In this document: in pieces, positions 16,111 to 24,466 of the stretch | How the letters are laid out: the number at the start of each line of letters is the position of its first letter | Position numbering within the stretch: the stretch's first letter is position 1 | Source of the DNA: a virus | Reading direction: 5' to 3' (one strand) | DNA: 28,729 nucleotides | Virus record (IMG/VR): IMGVR_UViG_3300017739_003779 | Location: 1-28,729 of that record | Position numbers and translations under genes: made by a program | The notes under the pieces: model-generated | Told to the model about the DNA's origin: nothing | What the model saw: the letters and a program-made list of their open reading frames with translations, nothing else | Database searches by the model: none

Positions 16111-17256
16111 TTATGATTTAAAAAACTCTTTAATTTTATCACAGACATAATCCACATCACTTAATTTCATACCATGATGCATACCTAATAAAAAACCATT
16201 TTTCATTATAGTATCAGAATTTTTAAATTCTTTTAAATATTTTCTATATATAGGATGTCTGGTGACATTTCCGGCAAATGTAACTCTTGTTTGGATATTA
16301 TTATTTTCCAAAAAAGTTAGTAATTCAAACCTATGTTTAGTTTGTAAAGGAATAGCTAACCAATTAGGTTTAATATCATCATTAGGAAGTAATATTTCTT
16401 TTACATCTTTAAGATTTTGTAAATAGCGTTCAAAATTAATTCTTCTAATGCCTTTAAATTTTTTAAATCTTTTTAATTGAACTAACCCAAAGGCAGCACT
16501 CATTTCAGAACATTTCATATTATACCCTAAAACACTATATAAAAATTTATGATCATATGGTATACCATCTATACTATGATTAAAACGATCATCCATAATT
16601 TCTGAATCATCACCCATTCTACCCCAATCTCTATATTGTAAGGCTTTTTTAACCTGATTTTTATCATTAAACATTACCATACCCCCTGTACCACCAGCAG
16701 TAATAACATGGCTAGCATAAAAACTAGTAGTAGATATATCTGTTGATTGGGTTTTTGTAATGGTATCAGCTGAATCTTCAATAAGAAAAATATCTTGTCT
16801 TTTAATATTTAATAGAGAACTTTTTAAAAGATCCCAATTTGGTTTATTACCTATTAAATTAGGTAACATTATAGCTTTTACATCTTTATCTAAAGCAGCC
16901 ATTACATCTTTAACCTCAGCGCAATATGTAGTTAAATTTACATCTATAAAAACTGGTATATACCCCAATTGAATAATAGGAGCTAATGTAGTATTAAAAG
17001 TACAAGCTGGGGTTATTATTTTACTTCCTTTTGGTAGATTTAAAGAAGCAAGGGCAAGTAAACAAGCAGATGAACCCGAATTAACAAATACCCCATATTT
17101 TTTTCCAAAACGTTTAGCTATTTTTTTTTCAAACTCAATTGATTTAGGTCCTTGCCCCCCTAACCATCCAGATCTTAGGGATTTTTCAACGGCTTTAATT
17201 TCTTCTTCCCCATAAGACTCAAACTTATATGGGGCATACCATACTTTTTTTTTCAT
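16111..17256 (-). CDS. E1/RfbH-like PLP-dependent sugar 3-dehydratase (His replaces PLP Lys)
   Basis: A fold-type I DegT/StrS-family protein. VNSGSSACLLALASL (58-72), ITPACTFNTTLAPIIQLG, RDWGRMG, DHKFLYSVLGYN and FAGNVTRHP recall the CDP-6-deoxy-hexulose-3-dehydrase (E1, RfbH) group. Asp161 would hold the pyridine nitrogen. In SFYASHVITAG the residue at the Schiff-base lysine position is His183, as in E1 and ColD, which remove the C3 hydroxyl instead of transaminating. The cysteines that bind the [2Fe-2S] cluster of E1 just after RDWGR are absent here (MGDDSEIMDD instead), and it is shorter (381 against about 437). It probably makes a 3-deoxy sugar intermediate; the electron or amino-group source is unclear. 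Confidence 0.8.
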   Translation of the reverse strand: MKKKVWYAPYKFESYGEEEIKAVEKSLRSGWLGGQGPKSIEFEKKIAKRFGKKYGVFVNSGSSACLLALASLNLPKGSKIITPACTFNTTLAPIIQLGYIPVFIDVNLTTYCAEVKDVMAALDKDVKAIMLPNLIGNKPNWDLLKSSLLNIKRQDIFLIEDSADTITKTQSTDISTTSFYASHVITAGGTGGMVMFNDKNQVKKALQYRDWGRMGDDSEIMDDRFNHSIDGIPYDHKFLYSVLGYNMKCSEMSAAFGLVQLKRFKKFKGIRRINFERYLQNLKDVKEILLPNDDIKPNWLAIPLQTKHRFELLTFLENNNIQTRVTFAGNVTRHPIYRKYLKEFKNSDTIMKNGFLLGMHHGMKLSDVDYVCDKIKEFFKS

Positions 17257-17265
17257 TTTATTTTT

Positions 17266-18429
17266 TTATAGTTTTTTAAATTTTTTAATAGATTCAATTA
17301 CATAATTTACATCCTTTTTTGATAAACTTTGATGTAATGGTAAATTTAAAGTATAGCGAGCAGCCCATTCTGCCTTTGGTAAATTAATATTAGTATTATA
17401 ATACTTTACCCAATGCAAAGGATAATATCTAAAAGTAGTATATATATTTCTATCTCTTAAAAATTTAGCTAATTTATTTCTATTTTTTTCTTTTTTTACT
17501 TGTATATAATACATATAATATGAACTTGTAATAGATGAATTAAATGGTTTTGGTGTATTTAACCAATCCAAATCTTTTAAACCCTCATTATAAGCATTAT
17601 GAATTGATTTTCTTATATTAAGAAATTTATTAACTTTTTTCAATTGTTCTAATCCAACTGAAGCCGACAAGTCATTCATTGTAGATTTTGAGCCTGGAGA
17701 TTCCACATCAAATTCCCACCATTTATTATCAACAGGGTTAGTGGATCCACTAGATTTTAAACCTAAATAAGTATTATATTTTATTTGTTGAAGAATTTTT
17801 TTATCCTTACAATAAATCATCCCCCCATCTCCTGTTGTAATTATTTTCATTGGATCAAATGACCATAAACCTATATCTCCAAAAGTACCAGTATTTTTTT
17901 CTTTAACTTTAGAAAAAGGACTACTAGCATTATCCTCTATTAAAATAATATGATTTTTTTTACAAAATGTTGATATTCTTTCTATATCACAAGGTACTCC
18001 GGCATAATGTAAAACTATAATAGCAGTAGTTTTACCCGTAATACATTTTTCTATATCCTCAAGTGTGGGATTTAAGGTATTAGGATCCACATCACAAAAT
18101 ATAGGAGTTGCATTTGCTGATATTACAGCATTAGCAGCCGCAACAAAACTAATAGTAGGCATTATTACTTCATCCCCTTCTTTTACATATACTTTAATTG
18201 CTTGAAATAAAGCTTCAGAACAACATGATATTGTTGTCATTTCTTCGGGATCAGCATATTCAAAATTTATCTTATTTATTTTTTTAACTACTAGTTTTTT
18301 AGAAAAACGTTTTACAAATTCATCTTGTTTATTTCCATTTCTCCCATACCCCAACCAGTTAGATTTAAATACTTGTCCTACGGCACTTAATTCTTCTTTT
18401 CCTAATGATGGTTGGTAAATATTTATCAT
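17266..18429 (-). CDS. DegT/DnrJ/StrS PLP-dependent sugar aminotransferase
   Basis: Standard family features are present: ISCCSEALFQAIK near the start, GDEVIMPTISFVAAANAVI (85-103), LHYAGVPCDI, IEDNASSPFS with Asp166 for the pyridine nitrogen, and SFDPMKIITTGDGGM (190-204) with Lys195 as the PLP Schiff-base lysine. Its length of 387 is normal. It would transfer an amino group, usually from glutamate, to the keto carbon of a 3- or 4-keto NDP-sugar, such as the product of the 4,6-dehydratase at 5470-6417. It precedes the His-type paralogue by nine bases, so a true aminotransferase and a dehydratase are made side by side. Confidence 0.88.
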   Translation of the reverse strand: MINIYQPSLGKEELSAVGQVFKSNWLGYGRNGNKQDEFVKRFSKKLVVKKINKINFEYADPEEMTTISCCSEALFQAIKVYVKEGDEVIMPTISFVAAANAVISANATPIFCDVDPNTLNPTLEDIEKCITGKTTAIIVLHYAGVPCDIERISTFCKKNHIILIEDNASSPFSKVKEKNTGTFGDIGLWSFDPMKIITTGDGGMIYCKDKKILQQIKYNTYLGLKSSGSTNPVDNKWWEFDVESPGSKSTMNDLSASVGLEQLKKVNKFLNIRKSIHNAYNEGLKDLDWLNTPKPFNSSITSSYYMYYIQVKKEKNRNKLAKFLRDRNIYTTFRYYPLHWVKYYNTNINLPKAEWAARYTLNLPLHQSLSKKDVNYVIESIKKFKKL

Positions 18430-18452
18430 GTAATGAATATAATAAAAAATTA

Positions 18453-19460
18453 TTAACTTTCCAAATTATTTAAATAATCTTTTACCCAATTTATAAATAA
18501 ATCCATGTTATCTTGAGAATAAATTAATTGTTCATATACTATGGGTAACATTTGTCCCCCAAATTTAAATACATTTTTATTCCAAAAATTAATTGGGGCT
18601 TGGGGCATATTTAAAATATCTTGTGGAGAGATTATAATCACATTTTTACCAACAAAAGGTGGGATATATAAATGACTTCTAAAGTCTCCTTCTGTAAAAA
18701 ATATACAGGCTTCAGCATTTTTAATTAATGAAACTTGATCATTAAAATTATCACATGAAATTATTTCAAACCTTTTATCATCAAATTTTGAAAAACTATC
18801 ATCTTTCTTCCCAGTATTGAAATCTAATAATAAGATTTTAATTTTTAATAATTTTAAGCTATCTAAAATTTTAGAATAATCAATTTTTACTTTAGATCTT
18901 TGAACATGAGTTCTCCAGGCTGTTTGAAGTAATATATAAGGTTCTTTTATTTGTCTGGGAGAATCAAAGTTACAAAGTTTTATAAAAACATTATTATTTA
19001 AATCTAAATAATTATGATGAATTTTGTATATTCCATTTTTAAAACCATTGGGTAAATAATGACCTGTACCAAAATTTACTCCATCAATTGAATTTTTATC
19101 ACTACTAAAAATCCATTTAAATTCTTTAATATTTGGAAACTTTTTTTTAAAAAAATCTTTTATATCATTCTCTATTTTATAAGTTCCATTTTCACAACAT
19201 TTAATATTAAAGTTTTGGTTTTCATAACAAATTTTACAAATACTAGTAGTTCCCCCACCTATACTATTTTTAAATGACTTAATGTTGGATATATCCAAAT
19301 AGTAGTCAGCAAACTCATAAATGTGTTCTAATCCTTTTCTAGAGCAGATGAATATTTTATCTTTTGATTGTTTATATTCTTTTACCCATTTTCTAATATT
19401 ACCCTGCCATTGAAATAATTCATAACCAAATTCTCCAGTATATGCAAATACATAGTTCAT
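18453..19460 (-). CDS. Probable GT-B-like glycosyltransferase, 335 aa
   Basis: It opens with YTGEFGYELFQWQGNIRKW, a start that recurs in poorly studied sugar transferases of surface-polysaccharide loci and is distantly echoed in the gene at 3191-4147. The C-terminal half has QVSLIKNAEACIFFTEGDFRSHLYIPPFVGKNVIIISP, a strand-helix arrangement like the donor-binding domain of GT-B enzymes, with SHLYIPPF as the probable nucleotide-sugar loop. Four cysteines at about residues 75-90 (CKIC, KCC) could form a small metal site or be structural. No catalytic residue can be named with confidence. Confidence 0.5.
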   Translation of the reverse strand: MNYVFAYTGEFGYELFQWQGNIRKWVKEYKQSKDKIFICSRKGLEHIYEFADYYLDISNIKSFKNSIGGGTTSICKICYENQNFNIKCCENGTYKIENDIKDFFKKKFPNIKEFKWIFSSDKNSIDGVNFGTGHYLPNGFKNGIYKIHHNYLDLNNNVFIKLCNFDSPRQIKEPYILLQTAWRTHVQRSKVKIDYSKILDSLKLLKIKILLLDFNTGKKDDSFSKFDDKRFEIISCDNFNDQVSLIKNAEACIFFTEGDFRSHLYIPPFVGKNVIIISPQDILNMPQAPINFWNKNVFKFGGQMLPIVYEQLIYSQDNMDLFINWVKDYLNNLES

Positions 19461-19466
19461 TTAAGT

Positions 19467-20426
19467 TTATTTTGAAATATTTAATATTATTTGTCTAATA
19501 GCATCATATGAATAAATTTTACATAATTTACTATAAGCATCTTGTATTATTAATTCTCTATAGTCTTTATCTAATATTATTTTTTCCATTTCTAATTCTA
19601 GTTTTTTTATATCTAGAGTATTAGTTGAGGGGTATAAATAACTATTAGCATCATTATTTCCTCCAAACATTATAGTACCTGTAGATGGACATAATGTACT
19701 TTGTTGGCCATAACTTGTAGTAGGATCCATATTAACCATAAATAAACATTTACTCCAAGATTCTATATGGATTTTTAATTGATCATTACCATGTATTCTA
19801 TGATCTGTATATTTTTCAAATATTGGGATGTTAAATTTATTAGATAAATGTGCAGCTATTTCCTTTGTATTAGCATTTCTATGTGTTTGATGATGTTGAT
19901 AGCAAAATATTGAAAGAGTTTTATCAACATAATAATTATCTTGTAAATAGTCTATATTTACGGGTTGAGGAATCCAATGTAATTTTTTACTTGATAAAAG
20001 TTGAAATTCTTTACTAATAGGATTATTTAAGCTCATTGGGGTAGATACAGCATCTGCTTCATTAAAAAGCTTTTTTCTAAATTCTGCATTATTAGTTTTA
20101 CTATTATCCCCAATACTTAACATTTCTTTAACTGAGGCTATTATAAAGGCATTTGGGAACTTTTTTCTTAAAATAGAAATAGTAACTTCTTTAATATTAT
20201 CATTAGCAAACATTATGATATCTAAATCCTCATTTATAAGATGTAAATCAGATATATTTAAATAATATCCATCAAATAAAAAAGGATAATTCCAAAATCC
20301 CATAAAAAACTCATTCCCTATACTATGGCTATAACTGTATGGCTGCCCCTCTAAAGTATAAGCCTTACCATTAACAACCTTATAACTTTTAACAACAAAT
20401 GCTTGACTTATTAATGCAAATTTCAT
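19467..20426 (-). CDS. Probable GT-B glycosyltransferase, 319 aa
   Basis: The N-terminal part (KFALISQAFVVKSYKVVNG) is a plausible acceptor-side Rossmann start. IIMFANDNIKEVTISILRKKFPNAFIIAS and ADAVSTPMSLNNPISKEF resemble the inter-strand segments seen before the donor domain of GT4-like proteins. The final third, KCLFMVNMDPTTSYGQQ then CPSTGTIMFGGN, and a C-terminal helix with YRELIIQDAYSKLCKIYSYDAI, matches the donor-binding half and the closing helix. The EX7E motif of GT4 is not visible. The gene is coupled by ATGA to the upstream gene. Confidence 0.55.
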   Translation of the reverse strand: MKFALISQAFVVKSYKVVNGKAYTLEGQPYSYSHSIGNEFFMGFWNYPFLFDGYYLNISDLHLINEDLDIIMFANDNIKEVTISILRKKFPNAFIIASVKEMLSIGDNSKTNNAEFRKKLFNEADAVSTPMSLNNPISKEFQLLSSKKLHWIPQPVNIDYLQDNYYVDKTLSIFCYQHHQTHRNANTKEIAAHLSNKFNIPIFEKYTDHRIHGNDQLKIHIESWSKCLFMVNMDPTTSYGQQSTLCPSTGTIMFGGNNDANSYLYPSTNTLDIKKLELEMEKIILDKDYRELIIQDAYSKLCKIYSYDAIRQIILNISK

Positions 20427-21463
20427 AATTCCGTTTCTACTGTGTTTAAATCTTTTAAAATATTATAAGTATGTAATACTAGTTTTTCGGGGTTATATTC
20501 TTCTATTAATAATTTTCTTGCATTTTCTGTCAAATAAGGTTGTAATTCTTTAAAATTTGATAAAACATAATCAACCTTTTCTTCCAAATCACTAAAATCA
20601 TCTTTACAAGCTATATAAGTTTTATCTTCTATATACATGTTTGGAGTTGTATTGACCCAGTCTATTTTGGGTTTTATTAAAATTGAACCAAATTGATGTG
20701 CTTGAACATCACGTGGTGCACCGTATGCCCCAAACCCATAAGGAGAAAAAATAATTTTTGAATTATACATATTTTGCATATATTCCTGCTCAGAAACTCT
20801 TTTACCATTTACAAGTTTGCAAGCACTATATTTTAAGTTATTAATTAAATCATAAACGGGTTTTCTACCTTTATTATAGTAGGGGGTTTGACAAAGTCCA
20901 TGTTCATATACTTCTTTTTTTAATGGATATTGAAACATCCCACATAAATCATATTTTTTATTACTATCGTAATTATAAAATTGAAATTGACCGTTTGGAA
21001 AAAAAGTATTGCCCCAATTTGTTCCTGATAGTTTCATTTTAGATTTTAAAGTATTGATATCAGAAACTTTATAATCCCCTCTGCCCCAATACATTCTACC
21101 GTTGACCCATCCTTTTTTATATAAGTTAAAATCATTTAAGTAAACTGTTTTTAAAAATAAAAGAGCATTAGATTCTCTAAAAACATCAATAGTACCCATT
21201 AAACTTGTAGAATCTTGTCCATCAAAAATAAAATAATCCCCCGTTATCTTTGATAAAAATTCTAATCCTTTATTAATAGATTTCTTTAGTGATACTTTTT
21301 TATCAATAATGCTAGCTTGACCTACAAAAGCATAATCATAATCTAAAGAATCTAAAGTAAATTCTATTCCTATCTGTTTAAAAATTTCTTTATTAACCCA
21401 ATAGTAACGAAATGTTGTTTCATTACGATGAAGTTGATAGTCTAATAATTTTATTTTTATCAT
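20423..21463 (-). CDS. Probable GT-B glycosyltransferase (exostosin-like C-terminal half)
   Basis: The recognisable part is near residues 230-300: EYMQNMYNSKIIFSPYGFGAYGAPRDVQAHQFGSILI, where a strand, glycine-rich loop and Arg/Asp before a helix match the donor site of exostosin-type and related group 1 transferases. The tail (LEEKVDYVLSNFKELQPYLTENARKLLIEEYNPEKL) is the usual closing helical region. The N-terminal half has no familiar motif but keeps FDGQDS after a strand. It is soluble. The gene overlaps those before and after it by ATGA, within the block of four consecutive transferase or methyltransferase genes. Confidence 0.6.
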   Translation of the reverse strand: MIKIKLLDYQLHRNETTFRYYWVNKEIFKQIGIEFTLDSLDYDYAFVGQASIIDKKVSLKKSINKGLEFLSKITGDYFIFDGQDSTSLMGTIDVFRESNALLFLKTVYLNDFNLYKKGWVNGRMYWGRGDYKVSDINTLKSKMKLSGTNWGNTFFPNGQFQFYNYDSNKKYDLCGMFQYPLKKEVYEHGLCQTPYYNKGRKPVYDLINNLKYSACKLVNGKRVSEQEYMQNMYNSKIIFSPYGFGAYGAPRDVQAHQFGSILIKPKIDWVNTTPNMYIEDKTYIACKDDFSDLEEKVDYVLSNFKELQPYLTENARKLLIEEYNPEKLVLHTYNILKDLNTVETEL

Positions 21464-22053
21464 CTTTTAATACCCCAAAACATTAAATCGCAATGATTTT
21501 TTTCTACTTCAAATTCATATAAACTAAAAACTTTATCAATATCACAAAAAGATCTTATATCTTTTTCCGTTACATTTTTGTAATATTCATTGTCCCAATT
21601 TTCTTTTTTTACGTTAGGCATAGTTTTCCATTCTACAATTTTATTGCCCTGAGAAGTTCTGCCTCTGGATTTATCAATTGCATCCTGAGATAAAGTCCCA
21701 TGGATTGGCCTTCCTGTTGTAGCACAAGTCCATATGAAATACCCTCCAGATTTTAACATTCTTATTGCATTTTGTATACTTTCTTTATAAAAGGGATTAT
21801 GTTCCCAACACTCACAAGATATTATAGTATCAAAAGTTTCATTAGGTGCATTATATTCATTAGCAGGGCATGCTATATCCACACCCGGACCCGGAAGTAA
21901 ATCCAGCCCTGTAAAATCACAATTATCGAACCAGGGTTTTTCGTTTCCATTAACATCAAATGATCCAATATCTAAAACTTTTACATTTTTAAAAGCTTGG
22001 GGAAATTTTAGTTTTATCCTATCTAAATAATCCTTTTGTTCCTTATGAGCCAT
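21460..22053 (-). CDS. Class I SAM-dependent methyltransferase (Methyltransf_11-like)
   Basis: VKVLDIGSFDVNGNEKPWF (24-42) is motif I with the glycine region, FTGLDLLPGPGVDI is strand 2 ending in the SAM-ribose-binding Asp, FDTIISCECWEHNPFYKESI is the D-x-[I]-[I]-x-C-x-E-x-x-E-H motif of Methyltransf_11, and MLKSGGYFIWTCAT is motif III. In sugar clusters such enzymes usually methylate a glycan hydroxyl or the chain end, which can stop elongation. Length 197 is that of a minimal catalytic domain. Tight spacing to GT2 (one base) and to the GT-B gene (ATGA overlap) ties its use to chain building. Confidence 0.8.
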   Translation of the reverse strand: MAHKEQKDYLDRIKLKFPQAFKNVKVLDIGSFDVNGNEKPWFDNCDFTGLDLLPGPGVDIACPANEYNAPNETFDTIISCECWEHNPFYKESIQNAIRMLKSGGYFIWTCATTGRPIHGTLSQDAIDKSRGRTSQGNKIVEWKTMPNVKKENWDNEYYKNVTEKDIRSFCDIDKVFSLYEFEVEKNHCDLMFWGIKR

Positions 22054-22054
22054 A

Positions 22055-22678
22055 TTAAGTTATAGTATTATAATAGTTATTTTGTTTTTCCTGCCTTTCT
22101 ATGGTTTTATCATGGATTAAACACCAAGGTTCCTCCAAAGGCAATTCGCTAATAGTAGCAAACCCTTCCAATATTTCATGTACCTTATTTTTCCAATTTA
22201 TATTAGGTGAATTTTTATATATTCTAAATTGAAAATCAGGGAAATTTATCCATCCTTTTTCATTTACTTTCCATCTCCATTTTTCAATATGTTTTTGGGT
22301 CAAACCCTTTACTATATTAATCCTAGGTACTAATAAAACATCAACTGGATTATAATTTAAAACTAATGGTAAGTTTTGAGTAGCATATTCGGAAATCATT
22401 TCATCAGCATCAATTTGGTATATATAATCCCCAGAACATAAATTAGTTAATTGATTTTTCCAATTACCAAAATGACCGTTAAATGGAGATTTTTTTAATA
22501 TAAACCAATTTAGTTGGTTATAATGATCCAAAAATGATTCTACTTCTTTAGTTCCATTTTTAGTATCATATAATACTACAATTTCATCTTGATCACGCTT
22601 ATTTTCTAATAAAAAACCTATTAGCCTTTGAATTTCTATTAATTCATTACAGACTGGTATTGCATAACTTATTTTCAT
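22055..22678 (-). CDS. Family 2 glycosyltransferase, short
   Basis: KISYAIPVCNELIEIQRLIGFLL at the start and DEIVVLYDTKNGT are the first two strands of GT2 enzymes. GDYIYQIDADEM (83-94) carries the DxD (D90, D92) followed by Glu93. FQFRIYKNSPNINWKNKVHEIL near residue 150-170 is the strand with the R-x-[Y/F]-x-N and H residues typical of WaaE/KdtX-like GT2 proteins that add a sugar to lipopolysaccharide core. At 207 residues it is among the shorter members and lacks membrane segments. The donor is unknown. Confidence 0.8.
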   Translation of the reverse strand: MKISYAIPVCNELIEIQRLIGFLLENKRDQDEIVVLYDTKNGTKEVESFLDHYNQLNWFILKKSPFNGHFGNWKNQLTNLCSGDYIYQIDADEMISEYATQNLPLVLNYNPVDVLLVPRINIVKGLTQKHIEKWRWKVNEKGWINFPDFQFRIYKNSPNINWKNKVHEILEGFATISELPLEEPWCLIHDKTIERQEKQNNYYNTIT

Positions 22679-22681
22679 GTT

Positions 22682-23143
22682 TTAACTAGGTAATACCCCA
22701 ATATACGAAAGAGCATCCATAAAATCACGTTCCTTAAAGTGTTTTACAGTTGTCATATCCATTCTAAATTCATAAAATTGCCCTTCTTTTTTAGGAATAG
22801 GGTATTTATGTTTTTCTTCTTCTTTAACTTCTACTGCCTTAACTGCTGCCCAAGCCCAATTTTTAGTTGTAGATCCATCTGCAAATATCATTCCTTGTTT
22901 TGGTAAATTTACGGTTGAGGGAAACCATATTTGGCCATTTTTATCTTTATATTTAAGATCTTTATACAATTCAGGAAGAATTGACATTTGTTCTTCAGTT
23001 ATTTCTTCACCCTCCCTCATTAATGTATTGGATTGAAACCCACAACCGTAACAAAAATAATTGTTTATATCCTGGTTTACTTCAGTTACATAGCATGCAT
23101 CTGAATCACATCTAGGACATATATCTAATTTATCTGCGCTCAT
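22682..23143 (-). CDS. Zinc-finger protein of unknown function, 153 aa
   Basis: C9-x2-C12 (CPRC) and C31-x2-C34 (CYGC), separated by 18 residues, form a zinc ribbon; C17 may be a fifth cysteine outside it. After the ribbon an acidic linker (EGEEITEEQ) leads to a domain of about 90 residues containing GQIWFPSTVNLPKQGMIFADG and WAWAAVKAVEV, with no recognised enzyme motif. It has no sugar-enzyme character yet sits between GT4 and GT2 genes with an ATGA overlap upstream. Similar ribbon-plus-domain proteins occur in phage genomes as uncharacterised proteins. The function is open. Confidence 0.7.
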   Translation of the reverse strand: MSADKLDICPRCDSDACYVTEVNQDINNYFCYGCGFQSNTLMREGEEITEEQMSILPELYKDLKYKDKNGQIWFPSTVNLPKQGMIFADGSTTKNWAWAAVKAVEVKEEEKHKYPIPKKEGQFYEFRMDMTTVKHFKERDFMDALSYIGVLPS

Positions 23144-24465
23144 ACTTTTTTAAGTTTAGGTAATTTTAGTTTAGGAAGTTCAGTTTTAGTATCCCCTCCT
23201 ATCTTTTTTAACTTAGGTAATTGTAAAGGTACCTGTTTAGGAGCTTCAGTAACATTTTCATTTAGAATATTTTTAAGTTTTTCAACCATTTTCCCATAAC
23301 TAAAATTTTCTTTAGCAAAATTACCCTGTTGTTTTGCTTTAACCCCCCAGCTTTTATAATTTTTATACATATCTTTTAATGCCCTACCTAATTGCATAGT
23401 ATCAACATCAAACCATTGTGATCCCTCTATTAACCATTTATTTTGAGCACTTTTATGTACTTTACCCAAAGTACCAGGTAATAAAATACTCATATCAGGT
23501 TGTAAAAAGTCTATATGGCCTGACCATCCTGTAGATATAATTGGTTTTTTAGCTTGGGTGAATTCAAGTAAGGGTCTACCAAATCCTTCTCCTTTAGTAA
23601 TATTAACCATACATTTTACTTTTGGATGGTTATATAATTGATTCATTTCCTCATCTAAAAGATCACCATGTATTAAATAAATTTTAGGTAATTTACCTTT
23701 TACTGTTTTTTTAATATCATTTATTTTAGATAAGATAGAATCTCTATCTAAGTAAGAAGGACTACCTTGGGAAGTTTTTAAAATAAGAGCAGGTTGCTTT
23801 TGTTTATTTTTAAATGTTTCTAAAAATGACTTTATCAATAAAGCTACATTTTTTCTATCATGTCCAAAATCTCCTTGAATCCAATGTCCTACAAATAAAA
23901 AACAAAAAGATTCTCTAATTTCGGGTAAATCCAAAAATTCATTAGTTTGTTTATATATGTCTGTTTTAACACCTTCAAATAATATATCAGTTTTAATACT
24001 AGAATTAAATTCTACATTTTTAACTACTTGATTAGTTCTATTATCCTTTTGTTCAAATTTGGAGGCTTTTAAAACATCTATAGTATGTTTGGAAGAACCT
24101 AATATTAAATTCATTCTATTGCATCCCTCAACCCAATCAACAGGTGCTATAGTAGATTCAATCCCCGCAGTAATTCCTATATTATAATTTCCTTGTGGCA
24201 TAAATTCATTAGGAATTGTTATTTGAATCCAAACATCAGGTTTAGGATATTGTTTATTAGGTTCGGGCATCCATAAATATTTACTTAAATAACTCCACTC
24301 TTCATGATCTTCTAAAAATCCCCAAGGTGTAGAACCCCATCTTTGAGGTAATATTTTTATGTCATACTTATCTATTTCTATAAGAGCTTTTACTACATCT
24401 CTTGATCTTGCTCCATAACCTGAGTAGGTATCTATAGGGCAACTTATTATTAAAGTAGATTTCAT
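23140..24465 (-). CDS. GT4-family glycosyltransferase with LPKLK-repeat tail
   Basis: A GT-B enzyme. The N-terminal start TLIISCPIDTYSGYGARSRDVVKAL includes the GYG loop of GT4 proteins. FVGHWIQGDFGHDRKNVALLI is the donor-domain entry strand, and KGEGFGRPLLEFTQAKKPII carries the EX7E motif (E293, E301) that holds the nucleotide-sugar. It retains configuration on transfer. The last 30 residues hold three copies of LPKLK (LPKLKK, LPKLK, LPKLKK), a basic proline-containing tail outside the catalytic fold that could mediate binding to a partner or polyanion. Length 441 is normal apart from the tail. Confidence 0.85.
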   Translation of the reverse strand: MKSTLIISCPIDTYSGYGARSRDVVKALIEIDKYDIKILPQRWGSTPWGFLEDHEEWSYLSKYLWMPEPNKQYPKPDVWIQITIPNEFMPQGNYNIGITAGIESTIAPVDWVEGCNRMNLILGSSKHTIDVLKASKFEQKDNRTNQVVKNVEFNSSIKTDILFEGVKTDIYKQTNEFLDLPEIRESFCFLFVGHWIQGDFGHDRKNVALLIKSFLETFKNKQKQPALILKTSQGSPSYLDRDSILSKINDIKKTVKGKLPKIYLIHGDLLDEEMNQLYNHPKVKCMVNITKGEGFGRPLLEFTQAKKPIISTGWSGHIDFLQPDMSILLPGTLGKVHKSAQNKWLIEGSQWFDVDTMQLGRALKDMYKNYKSWGVKAKQQGNFAKENFSYGKMVEKLKNILNENVTEAPKQVPLQLPKLKKIGGDTKTELPKLKLPKLKKV

Positions 24466-24466
24466 A

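Noticed and set aside
16760-16972. 70-aa plus-strand open frame
   Set aside because: It is antisense to the well-supported E1-like dehydratase and encodes no recognisable pattern.
22690-22715. A third TTCGTATAT-type promoter copy
   Set aside because: The minus-strand sequence TTTCGTATATTG lies in the coding end of the zinc-finger gene, the -7 box does not match TAnnTTTR, and no TTG is 20 bases upstream.
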